Part shown: piece by piece, positions 1 through 12,914 of the stretch | How positions within the stretch are numbered: position 1 is the stretch's first letter | How the letters are laid out: each line of letters starts with the position of its first letter | Translations under genes and position numbers: made by a program | NCBI GenBank assembly: GCA_030141605.1 | Contig: JAQGDQ010000418.1 | Coordinates: forward strand, 1-62,000 | Direction of reading: 5' to 3' | Source of the DNA: Tubiluchus corallicola | Taxonomy: Eukaryota > Priapulida > Priapulimorpha > Priapulimorphida > Tubiluchidae | DNA length: 62,000 nt | Notes under the pieces: generated by a model | Told to the model about the DNA's origin: nothing | The model's database searches: none | What the model saw: only the letters and a program-made list of their open reading frames with translations

Positions 1-130
1 TAAATGCTTTATATTTTATATCCGAATGAAATCTTTACATTACATAAATTTCACTCATTACATTTACACTATTTATACATTTGGCATTCATCGCGTTCAA
101 TATTCAAGACACATAGCTTAGTCATTTCTC

Positions 131-685
131 TTAAAGCAAAATCGGATCCCATCTTAAACTGTAGGTGAACCACAAACTACGCTTCAAAATATTGAAAGGA
201 AACATACCATTTCTTCCAAAAATGACTTACGTGAAAGAATTATTGTCACACAAACACGATTTTGCGTTCGCGCCACTAGTTCTTCGCTGTTACATGCATT
301 TCGTCATTCGCTACTCAGACGGGTACTAGCGCCTGCATTTCGGAAACGCATTATGCAAAAACAGGTGCTGTCCTTCTCAGTTCAGCTATGTTAGTTTCTG
401 ACGAACTACACACGTTCGACAGCTCATGCGCGAGCACAGCGGTAAATTTTTTTATCTTAAAACTTGCCTAATTTTTGTACAACATGCTGAATCTCATACA
501 GTAGCTCTGTACTTCAATTTTTGCTTTCGCAAACACGTGCAACACGCTCATGGAATATTTTTGCTGATGAAAATTATGTTAGTTCGTGATGTCATCAATA
601 GTTTGGCTCGCTTCTCGTTAATTACGTTTTTAGTCTATTATTTAATTATCAAAACCGCTTTTGCAGTGTTAACTATGTTAAAGTG
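131..685 (+). repeat. Dispersed repeat family A, copy 1
   Basis: About 555 bp that recur at 47152-47707 (same strand), at 36481-37021 (opposite strand) and partly at 12640-12872. Shared blocks include TTAAAGCAAAATCGG at the start, GCGCCACTAGTTCTTCGC, GACGAACTACACACGTTCG and GATGTCATCAATAG near the end. I see no open frame conserved between copies, no TG..CA ends and no terminal inverted repeats, so the class is unknown. It may be an untranslated part of a larger retroelement. That this is a multi-copy family is seen directly; its identity is not. Confidence 0.75.
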
Positions 686-699
686 TATACATTATCAGA

Positions 700-3600
700 C
701 TTATGAATAGTATATGAATAATATCCTGTCTTCCTTTAACTGTTCTGTCAAAAAGGAGTTTAATCAAGCAGAAAAACGGTTTTTAGGGAATGACATCATA
801 GCTGGAAAATAAGAAATAATAGAGAAAACTCACCACCACTTTGCATGGCGACGAACAGCAAAACCAGAAGAAAAGACGAATGTTGCCTGCAAAAGTGCGT
901 CTTAATTAAAATTCTATGCAAAAACAAAACACAATTGATGTGCCGTTTTATGGCGCGTTCACACATACAGACTTGTCTCCGAGAGAAGTTGCCAAACTGT
1001 TCACACGTTGCAACTTTACTCTCAGAAACAAGTTGAGAGACAAGTTCTACGTCTGAACCCGCCATTATAGAAATAAAATACGCTACTTTCCCAACTCTGT
1101 TAGGTCATCAATAGGCAATTCCTTATAGGCAAAAGAATTATTAATGTGTGCTTGCAAACCAAAACTTACTTAGAACTACGTTATCATGCTTCAAAGCAAA
1201 ATACACCGAAAATTTGGTGCCAATTTCTTGCTTTTTATAAAAACAAACGCTAAACTTATTGGACTTTTATATAGTCTAACACCAAATTATCAAAAAAAAT
1301 GTTCAAAAAATACTAAATATTTAATTTTATAAGCCTCGTACCCAATGTTTACTACTAGACACTAGTAATGCAATTGTGGATTTAAACATAACTTCAATGT
1401 GCTCTTGTAAAATCCGTAGCAATCAACATTTGTGCGGTTGCTAAGTGTTTTGTAGAAATGCAACAAAAAGCAATGACTAACTTTAACAGCCATTTTCTCA
1501 AGGTTATGTTTTTCAATGCGTAGCCTGCACCTCAACTTCAACGTGGATTAGCTTAGCTTAGAAATAACGTAGAGAGATGAACTTGGTATCAAAATGATCC
1601 TCAGCAATTGATTTAGGATATGAGAATAACTAGAAAAACTTAATTACTGACTTGCGGACAATTTTTTACTATGCAAGCACACATTTAACATCTCAGGTTT
1701 CAAAAATACGCGCCTTAATTGACGGACTCATACTGCAATTTTAAATGTATTAATCATTTATAACGGTTAAAAAATTTTAAGCTTTAAATTAAACGCGTTA
1801 ATTTGTCTCTAATTACTGTCAATAATCTCAAAAAATAATAGCTTAATATCAATTAGGTTAACTAGTATGACATTTAAAATCAATCAATCAGTTTATTAAT
1901 TAATTCGTTAAATACAAACTTCATTGCTTTTCGCTTGCAGCTTTTACAAAAACAAAGTCGGGAAGATTAAAAACGTGTAAACTTTCCCCTCAATCCGACA
2001 CTTTATATAACTCGCATTTTTGTATTGCGTCATTTTAAAAGTGTTTAATGAGTCAAACAAACATTCAATAAATCACGAGTGTCAAGTGTTTTTTTCGTTA
2101 GACAACACTTAGTGTTGGTACTTCCAGTTCCTTATGGCAGATTTTTAAGTTAGTGTTTGGAAAAAAGGCTAGACGCAGGAGTCACTAGACACATAAGTGT
2201 TTCTACAAACAAATGTGATCGTTTTGCAAGATATATCTGAACAAAATATTGTATTGGCAACTCGTAAAATTAAACAAAAGTTGTAAAAATTATTTCCAAA
2301 TATTTGTGCAGTCGGAATGTATGGGAGCAGCATTTTTAAGGACTCTTCTATTGAAGTTTTATTTGGTTTCGAAGAGAAAACATTGTTTACTGATGAATTT
2401 AAAGCCTCGCTCACTTTCTTTATAATGCATAACTGTGTGTACTACTTGCTTTGTATGTCCCATTTTATGTAAGTTCTTTCTTCTATAGTAGGAAGATGCT
2501 TCATTTGTTATATTATTTAGTATTATTGTCTAAATCAGTCAGTAGGTTTGTTCTTAATCAATAAGCCTAGAAATAATGAAGTTGAACTCAAATCAAAATG
2601 TATTTAACTCCTGTTGTTGATTAATAGCATTATTAACCCAAAGTGTTTTTATCATTTCATAACAATTTTGACCTGTATTTCACATAAAATCTAGATGCAA
2701 TTTTTAGTTTAATCAAGATTGACCTTATTTTGTTGCCCGCTAATTAAACTACATGTATATTCTTTCCTCTGGATTATATAGCAAATGTCATAATTTTAAA
2801 AATTACTAATGTTTCCTAAATTAAACTGATAACATTAATGCCCACCAGTGTCTAAAAAATCTTTTTATCTATATTCGGTAAAGGATAGCAGACTAGGTGA
2901 CTTTATAGTCTTTTCGCTATCCTTTCTCTAGTTCTAGATCTATCTATACATTTTAACCATTCTTCAAAACTTATTAGAGATTCTTTTATTAATCATGTTT
3001 TATTGTAGCATTATAAAGAGATAAATAAATTGAAATTTAATTGATTTGTTACCTTAATTGCTCTATTTTGTAAATTCTTTTTAATAAAAGAATACATCTT
3101 GGCTTTCAATCTTTCACTTTCTGTCTTTCCGCCTTGCGATCCCTGGTTTGCTGAATTAGTCTTCCTTTTTATTGTTATCCAATAAGTTTTTCGCCTTTAC
3201 GCTTTTAAAGTGGCAGTTTTTGAAACAACGCATGCAACTACTACTAATAATATTTTTGAATTTTAATTAAATGAAAGCCTTAATTAAACCTTTAATTCGT
3301 CAAAGTTTTCATTCATTTTCTGTCGTAATACAGAGAAGGTCTACAGTAGCGTTCCCTCTCTGTTTGGAGTTTTTCCTCTGACTGAAATCCTCCCCCGTTT
3401 CTTCACTTAGATCTGAAATGTCTCCCTAATTTGAAGTTCGTTACCGGAGCCAAGTGCCTTGTGAGAATCTCTAATCAAAACCAACGTGTAAAAAAGTGGC
3501 AAGAAATACCAGTGCAACAGATTCTTTCTTCTCAATAAAAAATTTAACATCAAGTAGGAAACTGGGCTTGAATAAGGTTTTTAAAAAAGCTGGTATGGGT

Positions 3601-3700
3601 GACCTAAAATGGAATTTAAACGACTCAGATCGCATGTTTCATTCGGATATAAAATATAAAGCATTTACATGTACTACATTACAAATGCTAAAGAAGAGTA
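700..3700. other. Gene-free AT-rich interval
   Basis: No recognisable gene. The short open frames in this stretch have no signal of known families, no splice-site support and AT-driven composition. Long A/T runs dominate from about 1200 to 3300. Nothing else structured was seen apart from the SINE-like sequence that begins near 3710. Confidence 0.5.
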
Positions 3701-3712
3701 AAGAATAAGGTT

Positions 3713-3935
3713 AAGGTGTGTGCTTGATAAACACCACTTTTTTCTGCTAGTACATGGATGGGTGACCACCATCTGCTAAAACACTTCTGCCAATTTAATG
3801 CTTCATCTCACAAAAATTGTAATAAAAAGAAATGGCTTAGTAGCTGCGGTAACATGCTCTTCCTTATGTCATTGTTGCCGGGTCTTTTGTGGTTACCGTT
3901 CTCGGAAATAAATAAGAACCTAGCCTGCTATAGGT
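3713..3935 (+). mobile_element. 5S rRNA-derived SINE-like sequence, copy 1
   Basis: The stretch TAGTACATGGATGGGTGACC (3750-3769) closely matches the box C part of animal 5S rRNA (TTAGTACTTGGATGGGAGACC). Similar 5S-like heads occur near 8478, 18470 and 28590. No complete 5S gene is present, so I read it as a degraded 5S-derived SINE (SINE3 type) or a 5S pseudogene. Confidence 0.45.
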
Positions 3936-3988
3936 ATGATATTGTACTAAAGCCTAGTTCATCCTGCAAGAATTTAGCCTTCCTACTC

Positions 3989-4865
<877 letters not shown>

Positions 4866-4882
4866 AACCAACAGAACCAACA

Positions 4883-5003
4883 TAGCTAAACATTTTATAA
4901 TATTTCAAGAACCAAATGTCTGGAATAAGATTTGTCAATCTGCAAAAAATAGCAGATCCATTACTAGATTTAAAAAAATGCTAAAGAATCAAATAAAGTT
5001 GTG
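4883..5003 (+). pseudogene. LINE reverse-transcriptase C-terminal fragment
   Basis: The frame ending in TGA at 5001-5003 reads ..FQEPNVWNKICQSAKN.. then ..ITRFKKMLKNQIKL. This is the usual C-terminus of CR1/L2-like LINE ORF2 (WN near the start, FKK..LK near the end). Nothing upstream continues the reverse transcriptase because the trinucleotide array abuts it. It is a 5'-truncated insertion or a remnant. Confidence 0.55.
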
Positions 5004-8000
5004 ATGATCGGTTATACCATCCATCATTGTCGCAACACCTATTTTGATATATCTTTCCTATGATGTTGTGTGTGCATAATTAATTATCTAATTACCTGAT
5101 TGATTTATTGCACTGTTTATTTAAACTTATATTACATTGTGTTTTCTGTAAGATTTTGACACTAGATGGCTCTGGCCGCTTATTTCTCTGCTTACTTGTA
5201 ATTAGGTTACCTGAAAATTCGAATACCAAATGGCTTCAACCTGTTTTGGGATCTTACTACAGAATTCGTGTTTTACACTAGTTATGTTCTGACTGTCAAA
5301 GTTACAGGGTGGTGGAGTTTTGCTGGTTAGTCCACATCCTGAGGTTATTTTATATGGCTGAACACCAAGTTTGGTGTGAACCTGTCTTTAATGGTACTCG
5401 TATGCAGTGAGATGATTTGGCACAAAGACAATGGTTTTGTCTACTTTTGTTTATTCGTTGTTCGCTGTGATGACACTGTCTTGACATTCCAAGAAGCAAG
5501 TGTTTGGTAACCATATTTCCACCTGCAGCATAGGACTCAAATTCTCGCCCAATAGTAGTGGAAAACCAGTCGAGGACCAGTTCTACCTGGACCAATGGTC
5601 TGTCTGTTAGTCTGAACTGAAGGTTCTGTTTGTCACCCTGCAAAAGGACGACATCTGGCTTTATCACTGGAAGGCTGAGGCAACCAGGTACGAGTTCAAT
5701 TGCTGGATTGCTGGAGCAGTTTTAAAGCGTGGTCCATGCAGAGGCTGGATTGGTGACCATTGGCAAGGAGTTGCTGGCAAAGACGTGGCTGACTGCTGGA
5801 GATGAAAAGCCGATGTGGTATGGTTGGAGATTCAAGAGCGTAGTTGATAGATCCAAAAGCCTGATGAGAGACAGAAGCGTAGCCGGCCAACGTTACTTTT
5901 GGGGGAATTAGGTATTGTTGGAAATTGTTATCAATTTAATTTGCTATTGTTGTTTCACTGATTAAATTCTAAATCTAAATATTAGCTTTTAGTTCCGTTT
6001 TCGTTCTGATTAAATAATTTGCACGTGCACACAAGTGTTTCACCAGTGACACGGATTCACGTAGCCTACACAAATGAATGATTATCCTGTAGATTTAGCA
6101 TATAAAAGTGACGGAAACGCTCGAGAACCCTGAACACAGTACTCTGATTTCTTAACGTCCTGACTTAATTATTACACGGCGTCACAAAAGTAAATTAAGT
6201 AAATACCAGTGAGTAATCAAAACTTCTATCAGTATCAATGCTCACAGTAGTAGCAAAACAGTCCAGGTATCTTAATCAAATTATCTTAATTTGCTTACGC
6301 GCATGCCTAATATTTCAACAAATAATAGTCTTTCTATCTTTTAATCATCACCTCATATATGAGCTTCATTCATCATATCATTCCATTCTTAAACACTAAA
6401 AGTTTTCTTTATCACACGATTCACTTCATAATTTTCAGCTTATTTTCATTACATTTTTCTTTCTTTCACAGTGTGAGACAATCTAACAAGCCCTGCTTTT
6501 TGATTGTCCACAACGCATTTACATGTATACATGTATATAGGCAAACATAGTGTGAGGCTTTTCTTGTAGAGAAATATTACAGTATAGAAACAGGAAAGAA
6601 TCATTTGTATTATGTTCATTGTAGGCCCATTCGTAATGTAGGCCACATTACCATATCTATTTATTTGCCCTTTTATTTTTGTTATTGTATGCATCAGTGG
6701 ATTACATTTTTTGCATAATATTAAATATTTCGCAACATATGATTTTGATTTGCATGTAAATGGTAATGATGATATTCTTGGATTTTTATAATTATAATAT
6801 TAGCTTAACATTATTGCATTTATATTTTGTTACGCTTTTTGCATGAATTTTTGTTTTACGTACTTTTAATACAGTCATAAAATGCATGTTTTCTTGTTAT
6901 TGAGTATACCGAGTTATTACTAAAATTCCTTAAATTCGAGTTACATGCAAATTATGCTATATTTAGCATGCTAGTACAATTCATTTCTTTATTATTTCCT
7001 TTTTTTTGCTCATTTAGAATGTGAAATTCCGTTTTTGGCGTTTTTCTTTTATGTTACATAGATGCAAACAAGTGCATAATTCAATATTTCATTATTTTTG
7101 ATTAGTTATCGTCTGCACTGCATGCGAAATATTTATAACAGAACTGAGTTGGGGTGGCTGATACGATAATGTGGAAAAAAATAAATGATTTGATTCGCTA
7201 TACTTTGTACATAAAATTATTGTAAATGTGTTATGCGAAATAAATTACTTTTTGACTTATGACTGCCTTTTTAACTTTACTCTTTTTTGTTATCACTTAT
7301 TTTAATTTGTCTCTGTTATATCCTACTGTTTACATAAAGAACAATGTACTACAAAACTTTTTACAAAATTTACATTAACCTGAGAAAGGTAGCTGACTCT
7401 ATCACCAATTGGTCTTTCGCAACCCTTTCCCCTGCACTCCCGTAACTCTTTCCCTTATGCATAATTTATCCTGACTAATTAATAATTATAGCAATTATAG
7501 TCTATTTGTATTCTGGTGTAAATAAGGAGATAACTAAAAATGTCTATGTCCATACTACATAAAGACAAGGTTACATAAACATGGTTTACATAATAGTCAT
7601 GGTTGGGCTATTTTTCACAATGCCATTTCTCACGTTCACAAACTTGTAAAACTAATAACAATTTATTTACTAATTATTATTTTTATTAGAAAAGATTTGC
7701 AAAATGGAATAAGCTTATAATAACAATCAGCACAACAATAAAATTGATATAATTTACATACCTAAAACGTAAACGCATGTGTAATAATTATGAACACCAA
7801 AGAAATTTTAACGATATTAAGATAGCAATTCCATTATATGAAACTTTAATCCTGCCATGTCCCATCTTATCAAGTTAATAAAAAATAACTTGTATATTAC
7901 AAAAAAAGGCGATGTATTTAAACACAAAATTGGAGTAACCGTTAAAACAGACAGGGACACCAACACTAAAAACAGGGCTGCTGATACTATATTACGCATA

Positions 8001-8470
8001 AGGTGATGACATCTGCTGAAAGATTATAAGCCGACTCCCTTTTAAAAAAGCTCTCAAAGTTACAAATTAAACTTTGAAACTATATGCGCATCATTATAAG
8101 CAGCCTTCTTCAAAGTTGACTGTGCCAAATTACTACGACAAATTTTAATCATAGATGGCACTGCCGTAGATGAATTATCATAGTTTTCGTGTCTTCTAAC
8201 GTGCAGTATTTTAGCGTTATTAAAAAGAATTAGGCACATACTGTTTGCTAATAATCAAGGTACGTTTGTGTAAGAAGTAAATGTGAAAGACAGTGATAAT
8301 GATAAATACAGAATTCAATTTTACAAAATTTGCATAAAAAATCAATAGTACGATAAAAACAGAATTTAATACAATAACACTTAAATGTCTAAATGTGTAT
8401 ATATGTACAAGTGGAATTTTTAGCTGCATTACGCAACTAATACATGTGCTGAGCAACCAAGGGAATAGAT
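5004..8470. other. Gene-free interval with one GC-richer island
   Basis: No recognisable gene. Positions 5340-5911 are visibly richer in G+C than the surroundings and hold two adjacent minus-strand open frames (5350-5667, 105 codons; 5696-5890, 64 codons) and one plus-strand frame (5729-5911). I recognise no family, splice frame or repeat partner, so they are unassigned. From 5920 to 8470 the sequence is AT-rich with no other structure seen. Confidence 0.45.
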
Positions 8471-8473
8471 AAT

Positions 8474-8700
8474 CACAATCACCGTGTGTGCTTAGTGACT
8501 GAAGTTAAGCAACACTAGGCTCGGACAGCAACTGACTCAGTAATTGTTAAGAAAATTGCTTCTAGGTAGATTCATGTGTAGTGCTATCTCTGGTTACTTT
8601 TCTCATTGAGGGAATCATAGAGGATTATTGTTGCTAACTAACTAAGCTCCAGTCCTGCCAGAACTCTCAACATAACACATGCCTCTTGAGTACTAGGCAC
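8474..8700 (+). mobile_element. 5S rRNA-derived SINE-like sequence, copy 2
   Basis: The head contains GAAGTTAAGCAACACTAGG (8501-8519) followed by CTCGG, matching the box A region of 5S rRNA (GAAGCTAAGCAG..). The body (CTCATTGAGGGAATCATAGAG, then CAGTCCTGCCAGAACTCTC) resembles the body downstream of the 5S-like head at 28562. The shared head plus body supports a SINE family rather than stray 5S pseudogenes. Confidence 0.5.
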
Positions 8701-9059
8701 TGTTTTGCAGTGAGCCAACTGATCAAAAACACAAATTTATTCTATTCATTGTAACTCGCGACGTAAAATCAATTATACGAAATACTATAATAGGTATAAA
8801 CTTTCTATATATAAAAATATAATAGGTTAAATTTGACATCCACGTGTACAAGGCAAATATATATAATTAATATGCTCTATTAAAATCACAGACTGCAATA
8901 TATAGATATGTATGGACAGGAAAATGGTCCCCTTGACGATAACTTACTATCAAAATGTCAACTATAAATGCAACATAAAAACACATAGTCTACAATGTAA
9001 AAAATGTTGTCGTATTTATAAACCAACGAAAGCAATACTAAATTAGAAATTCAGAATTT

Positions 9060-9115
9060 TCTACACATTCGCTGGGACTCGAACACAAGATCTTCTGCTG
9101 CTCGGACCACTTTTC
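9060..9115 (-). mobile_element. tRNA-derived SINE fragment (box B)
   Basis: On the minus strand GTGTTCGAGTCCCAGCG carries a Pol III box B motif (GTTCGAGTC) after an AGCAGAAGATCT segment. A similar minus-strand arrangement is found near 55636-55680. No box A or complete cloverleaf is evident, so this is a SINE or tRNA fragment. Confidence 0.35.
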
Positions 9116-9399
9116 AGACTCCACAAGATGTTGTACACTATAACACGCTAGGTTCTACTGTGTTTTTAAGCAATACTACAGCTCAGTTGTGCAGTCAAGT
9201 CTGCAAGATCAAGTAAAAATAAAATCACGATTTCAACACATTCATAAACGTCTAAAAATGAGAAATCCTGTTTTGGAGAATTTCACATAACATTGTCACA
9301 GAAAATCGTTACTGTATTGTGATGTATGTTATTTACGCTAAGCAATGCTCGGTTATATTACACAGGTCTTGAAATATGAACATAACTCTTTCCGACATA

Positions 9400-9912
9400 C
9401 AGTCATACCTCCGTTGTCGAACGTCTCCGTATTCATAAAAATCGGTTTTCGAACAGAAAATTTGAGCTGAAATTGTCTCCGCTCTCGACCAGAATTTCGG
9501 TACTCAACCAACCGCCAAACACGTGATGAACACATGCACAGCGAGCCGAGTAGAGCCGAGCGTAACCAACCACGCCCGAGAGTAGTAACGCACAAGATTT
9601 GAATCGCCTAATATCGCTGACTGCTTTCTACGCTTATTTTTTTCCGCTTTTTCAAGCAGGAACAATTATGTTTTTCTTTCAAAGTAATTCTATTATGTTT
9701 TTCTTATCAATTATCATATCAACTGTTTGAATAAACATTTTTGCATTATTATATTTCGTTTTAGTAATAATTACAGTTCATTTGGTGCTTGAGAACGGAT
9801 TATTTGTTTTTACATTAATTATTTCTTATGGGAATAAATGATTCAGTTCTCAACTGAATCGGTTTTCAAACACTTTAGGAACGAATTATGGTCGAAAACA
9901 GAGGTACTACTG
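9400..9912. mobile_element. pogo/Tigger-type MITE (513 bp)
   Basis: The terminal inverted repeats are CAGTCATACCTCCGTTGTCG on the left and, read inward from the right, CAGTAGTACCTCTGTTTTCG. The element is flanked by TA on both sides (9398-9399 and 9913-9914). CAGT..ACCTC..TTCGA termini with a TA target duplication are typical of Tc1/mariner pogo/Tigger elements. There is no transposase inside, so it is non-autonomous. The minus-strand frame at 9353-9595 is an artefact that crosses the left end. Confidence 0.75.
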
Positions 9913-10063
9913 TATATTAAAATATCAAATGAAAACAATATCAAAAAAAGTTCCATAAAAAAGTCATAATTACTGTTCACGATTGGCAGCATATATAAGT
10001 GTACTAAATAAATTAAATTTCCAGTTTGGAGGTTTGGAATGCATTATAATCTCTAGGGGTTTT

Positions 10064-12883
10064 CTATTTCTTGTATGAATCCATGATCTCTCTCCATCTG
10101 CGAATGAACTCCTCTTTCGGGGTGGCCCAAAGTTGCTTCAACTGCGGCCAACCTCTCTTTGCTGTTGTGAGTAGATATTCGTTACCGGGGTCTAGGGAAT
10201 AGGCATATTCACCCATTGTTAGAGACACGCAGTACCTGCTGGCGATGCACACCTGAAAAACAACATCTGCCGTGAAATCGTTTTAAAGTGCGTAATAAGT
10301 ACCATCCACATTTGTCTCTCATCAATTTGGACAGTTGAACGTGTAGCATGCTTGTTAATAAAAGCATGTCCATGTCAATGCCCGATCACTGCAACGCAGT
10401 AAATCTGGAACAAACAATCTTCACTAACAGATAACAACATTGTCGAAAACATTTGTCATATGCTTATTAAAGATAAAATGACTTGCACTGGAAGACGAAA
10501 TGCTGACGGCCTAGAAAAGAAAGCTTTGTTAGAATTTCCCTGGTAATCCTAGAATAAGTGTAATTATCTATACCTTCAGTTTTGAACACTTCATCGTCGT
10601 CGTCATCATCATCATCATCATTATTTATTATCATTATTACTTTATTAAGGATTAATGCTTAGTTAAGTAAACAACTGCCTTCATAATAAAAAAAAACCTG
10701 TTTTTTCAAGCTTCGGGTTTATTTTTACTTCGACACAGCATATCTATCATAATAATTATACAGTATTTGAAAAAGATTATCACCAAAGGCTGAGAATTTT
10801 AGTCTGTTAATCTATAAATGACTATTTTACTTGTTCACAAAATGCCACTGCATCACAAATCACACTGAAAGCTGAGCTCGTTAGAGTGATTTAGCAGTAA
10901 AAAAAGAAAAGAATGAGAAGAAAAACATACAGTGAATAAGTTTAGGATATGATAAGTTAAGCACGATTTTAAAGCGTTAGTGAATGGTCACTATGATAAA
11001 GCAAAGAAAGGTGGCAGCTCGTAGCCAAAATTAGTGGGGGTGCTGCAAAATTAAAAGTTTTTTAGCCATTGTTTTAGTAGCGTGTAAAATGAAACAAACT
11101 TATGTAATTTTAATGTTGTAATTTGTAATTTGAAACAGACAAACTAATTTATTCATAAACTTGATAAAATCCTAAACAAAAAGTATTGTTTGCTTACGAA
11201 TAGGCTAAATTGTCGCAGTTCAAGAATATGCCAATACATGGTTTTTAAACACGTGACAACTGACAACACGTACTACGGTGAGCCACAGTGCTCCTTCTAC
11301 CTAAAGTACAGCGTCTTATCTCAGACATGTGCACATCACCCAAACACCACGCTGCTTGGGCTATGAAGCAAACTGTACTTCCCTCACGTGCTCAGGTTCC
11401 ACACAAGTATAAAGAAAGAACTAAAGAAAAAAGATTATTATATTGAATATTATCGATAATAATGAGTGAAAACAAGGGGCCCTGCAGTACTACAGTACCT
11501 ATACACGAGCGGCTACTGGCAAAGACTAAACAACAAATTGTAATGTAAGCAATTATATGCCAAGTTAAGTATTTCAGTTCCATTTTAGTTAAAAGCATTT
11601 CACCCTTTATATTTAGCAAGACTTGTAACTGAAACACCAGCCAAGGAAAAAGGAAAATCATCAAACTCAAACATCTGACAGCATTCCCATCATAGATTAA
11701 GTTGTCCAATACATAACTGACACTGCAACTGTAATCTCTGGCAAACATCAGGGAACAAAATGCACGATCACAGTTCAAGTTACCTTTAAAATATCGAGTT
11801 CCTTGTCAGAGACTGGACGGACGCTTGTGTAACCTGCCAGCACATGTCCACCGACATCCAAGAAAGGCACGCTCCTGTTCTGCGTATACATGTACATGAT
11901 TACCATGGCTACCTATAAATGAGGTATGTTGTCAGAAATCCTACTGGCTTTGTGTTTGATCTGCGTACGTTGGTCGCGCATTTGGCAGATTGCTTACGTT
12001 CATCATGCATTTACTTATTATCACGAATTGCCACCGTTTCAGCAATTCAGCAAGTTACGGTTACATTATTTTAGCTATTTCGTGTTTTCAACGTCTCCTG
12101 AGTTAATGTGGAAGTTTCACATTAATGTTGAGAAATTTTTTGGGTAGACATGAGTGAATTTGTAATTCATAAACGAAACAGATACATTCTACGCTGCTGA
12201 ATAGTCTAAAAACTATGCTGCATTATTTGAAATCAACAAGTTTGCTTACAACAAGTCATTATTTCTTGAGCACCCCATAGACCATTTGCAGCTTGGCAGT
12301 TGGCCCTTTGGGTACATAATAAATGTGTTATTATCAATTCATTAAGGTCTTTTAAAGTGCTATGGAGTAATGGTTATTGTGGGTGTATTGAACAAATAAA
12401 TGAAATAAAAATAAAATGAAACCAAAATATGTGATTGTGCTTTAATGACTGTTTTATAAAGGAAAACCGGATGAAACATTAGTTCGGAGTAAAGAATGCT
12501 CTAAAATATTGAGTGGGCGATTCACTTGGCCGACAAATAGAAGGCGGTACCGTGATAACCAGGATCATGAACTGCAGTGTTACTTTCTGACGCCATGAGA
12601 TGTAGAGCCCATTTTCGTGACATCATGCATTTAGACAGTAATGCTTACGCAAACATGCTTGACACGCAAGGGAAGATGCCTACCATTGCACAAACTGTGG
12701 TTAGTTTCTGACGTAAGCAATAGCTGTGTTCGGCTGCCGTTAATTAACTTTTTAAGCTAATTATTCAAATATAAGAAACAATTGCTCAGTTTTATAGGCA
12801 AGAAAATGTATATTTTGGACAGTAAATTAAAATGAGATTGAGTTTAAACAATTGTCCAGTCTTCCTTTAACTGTGTGTGTGTG

Positions 12884-12914
<31 letters not shown>

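Noticed and set aside
9353-9595. 80-codon minus-strand frame
   Set aside because: It crosses the left end of a MITE and has no family signal.
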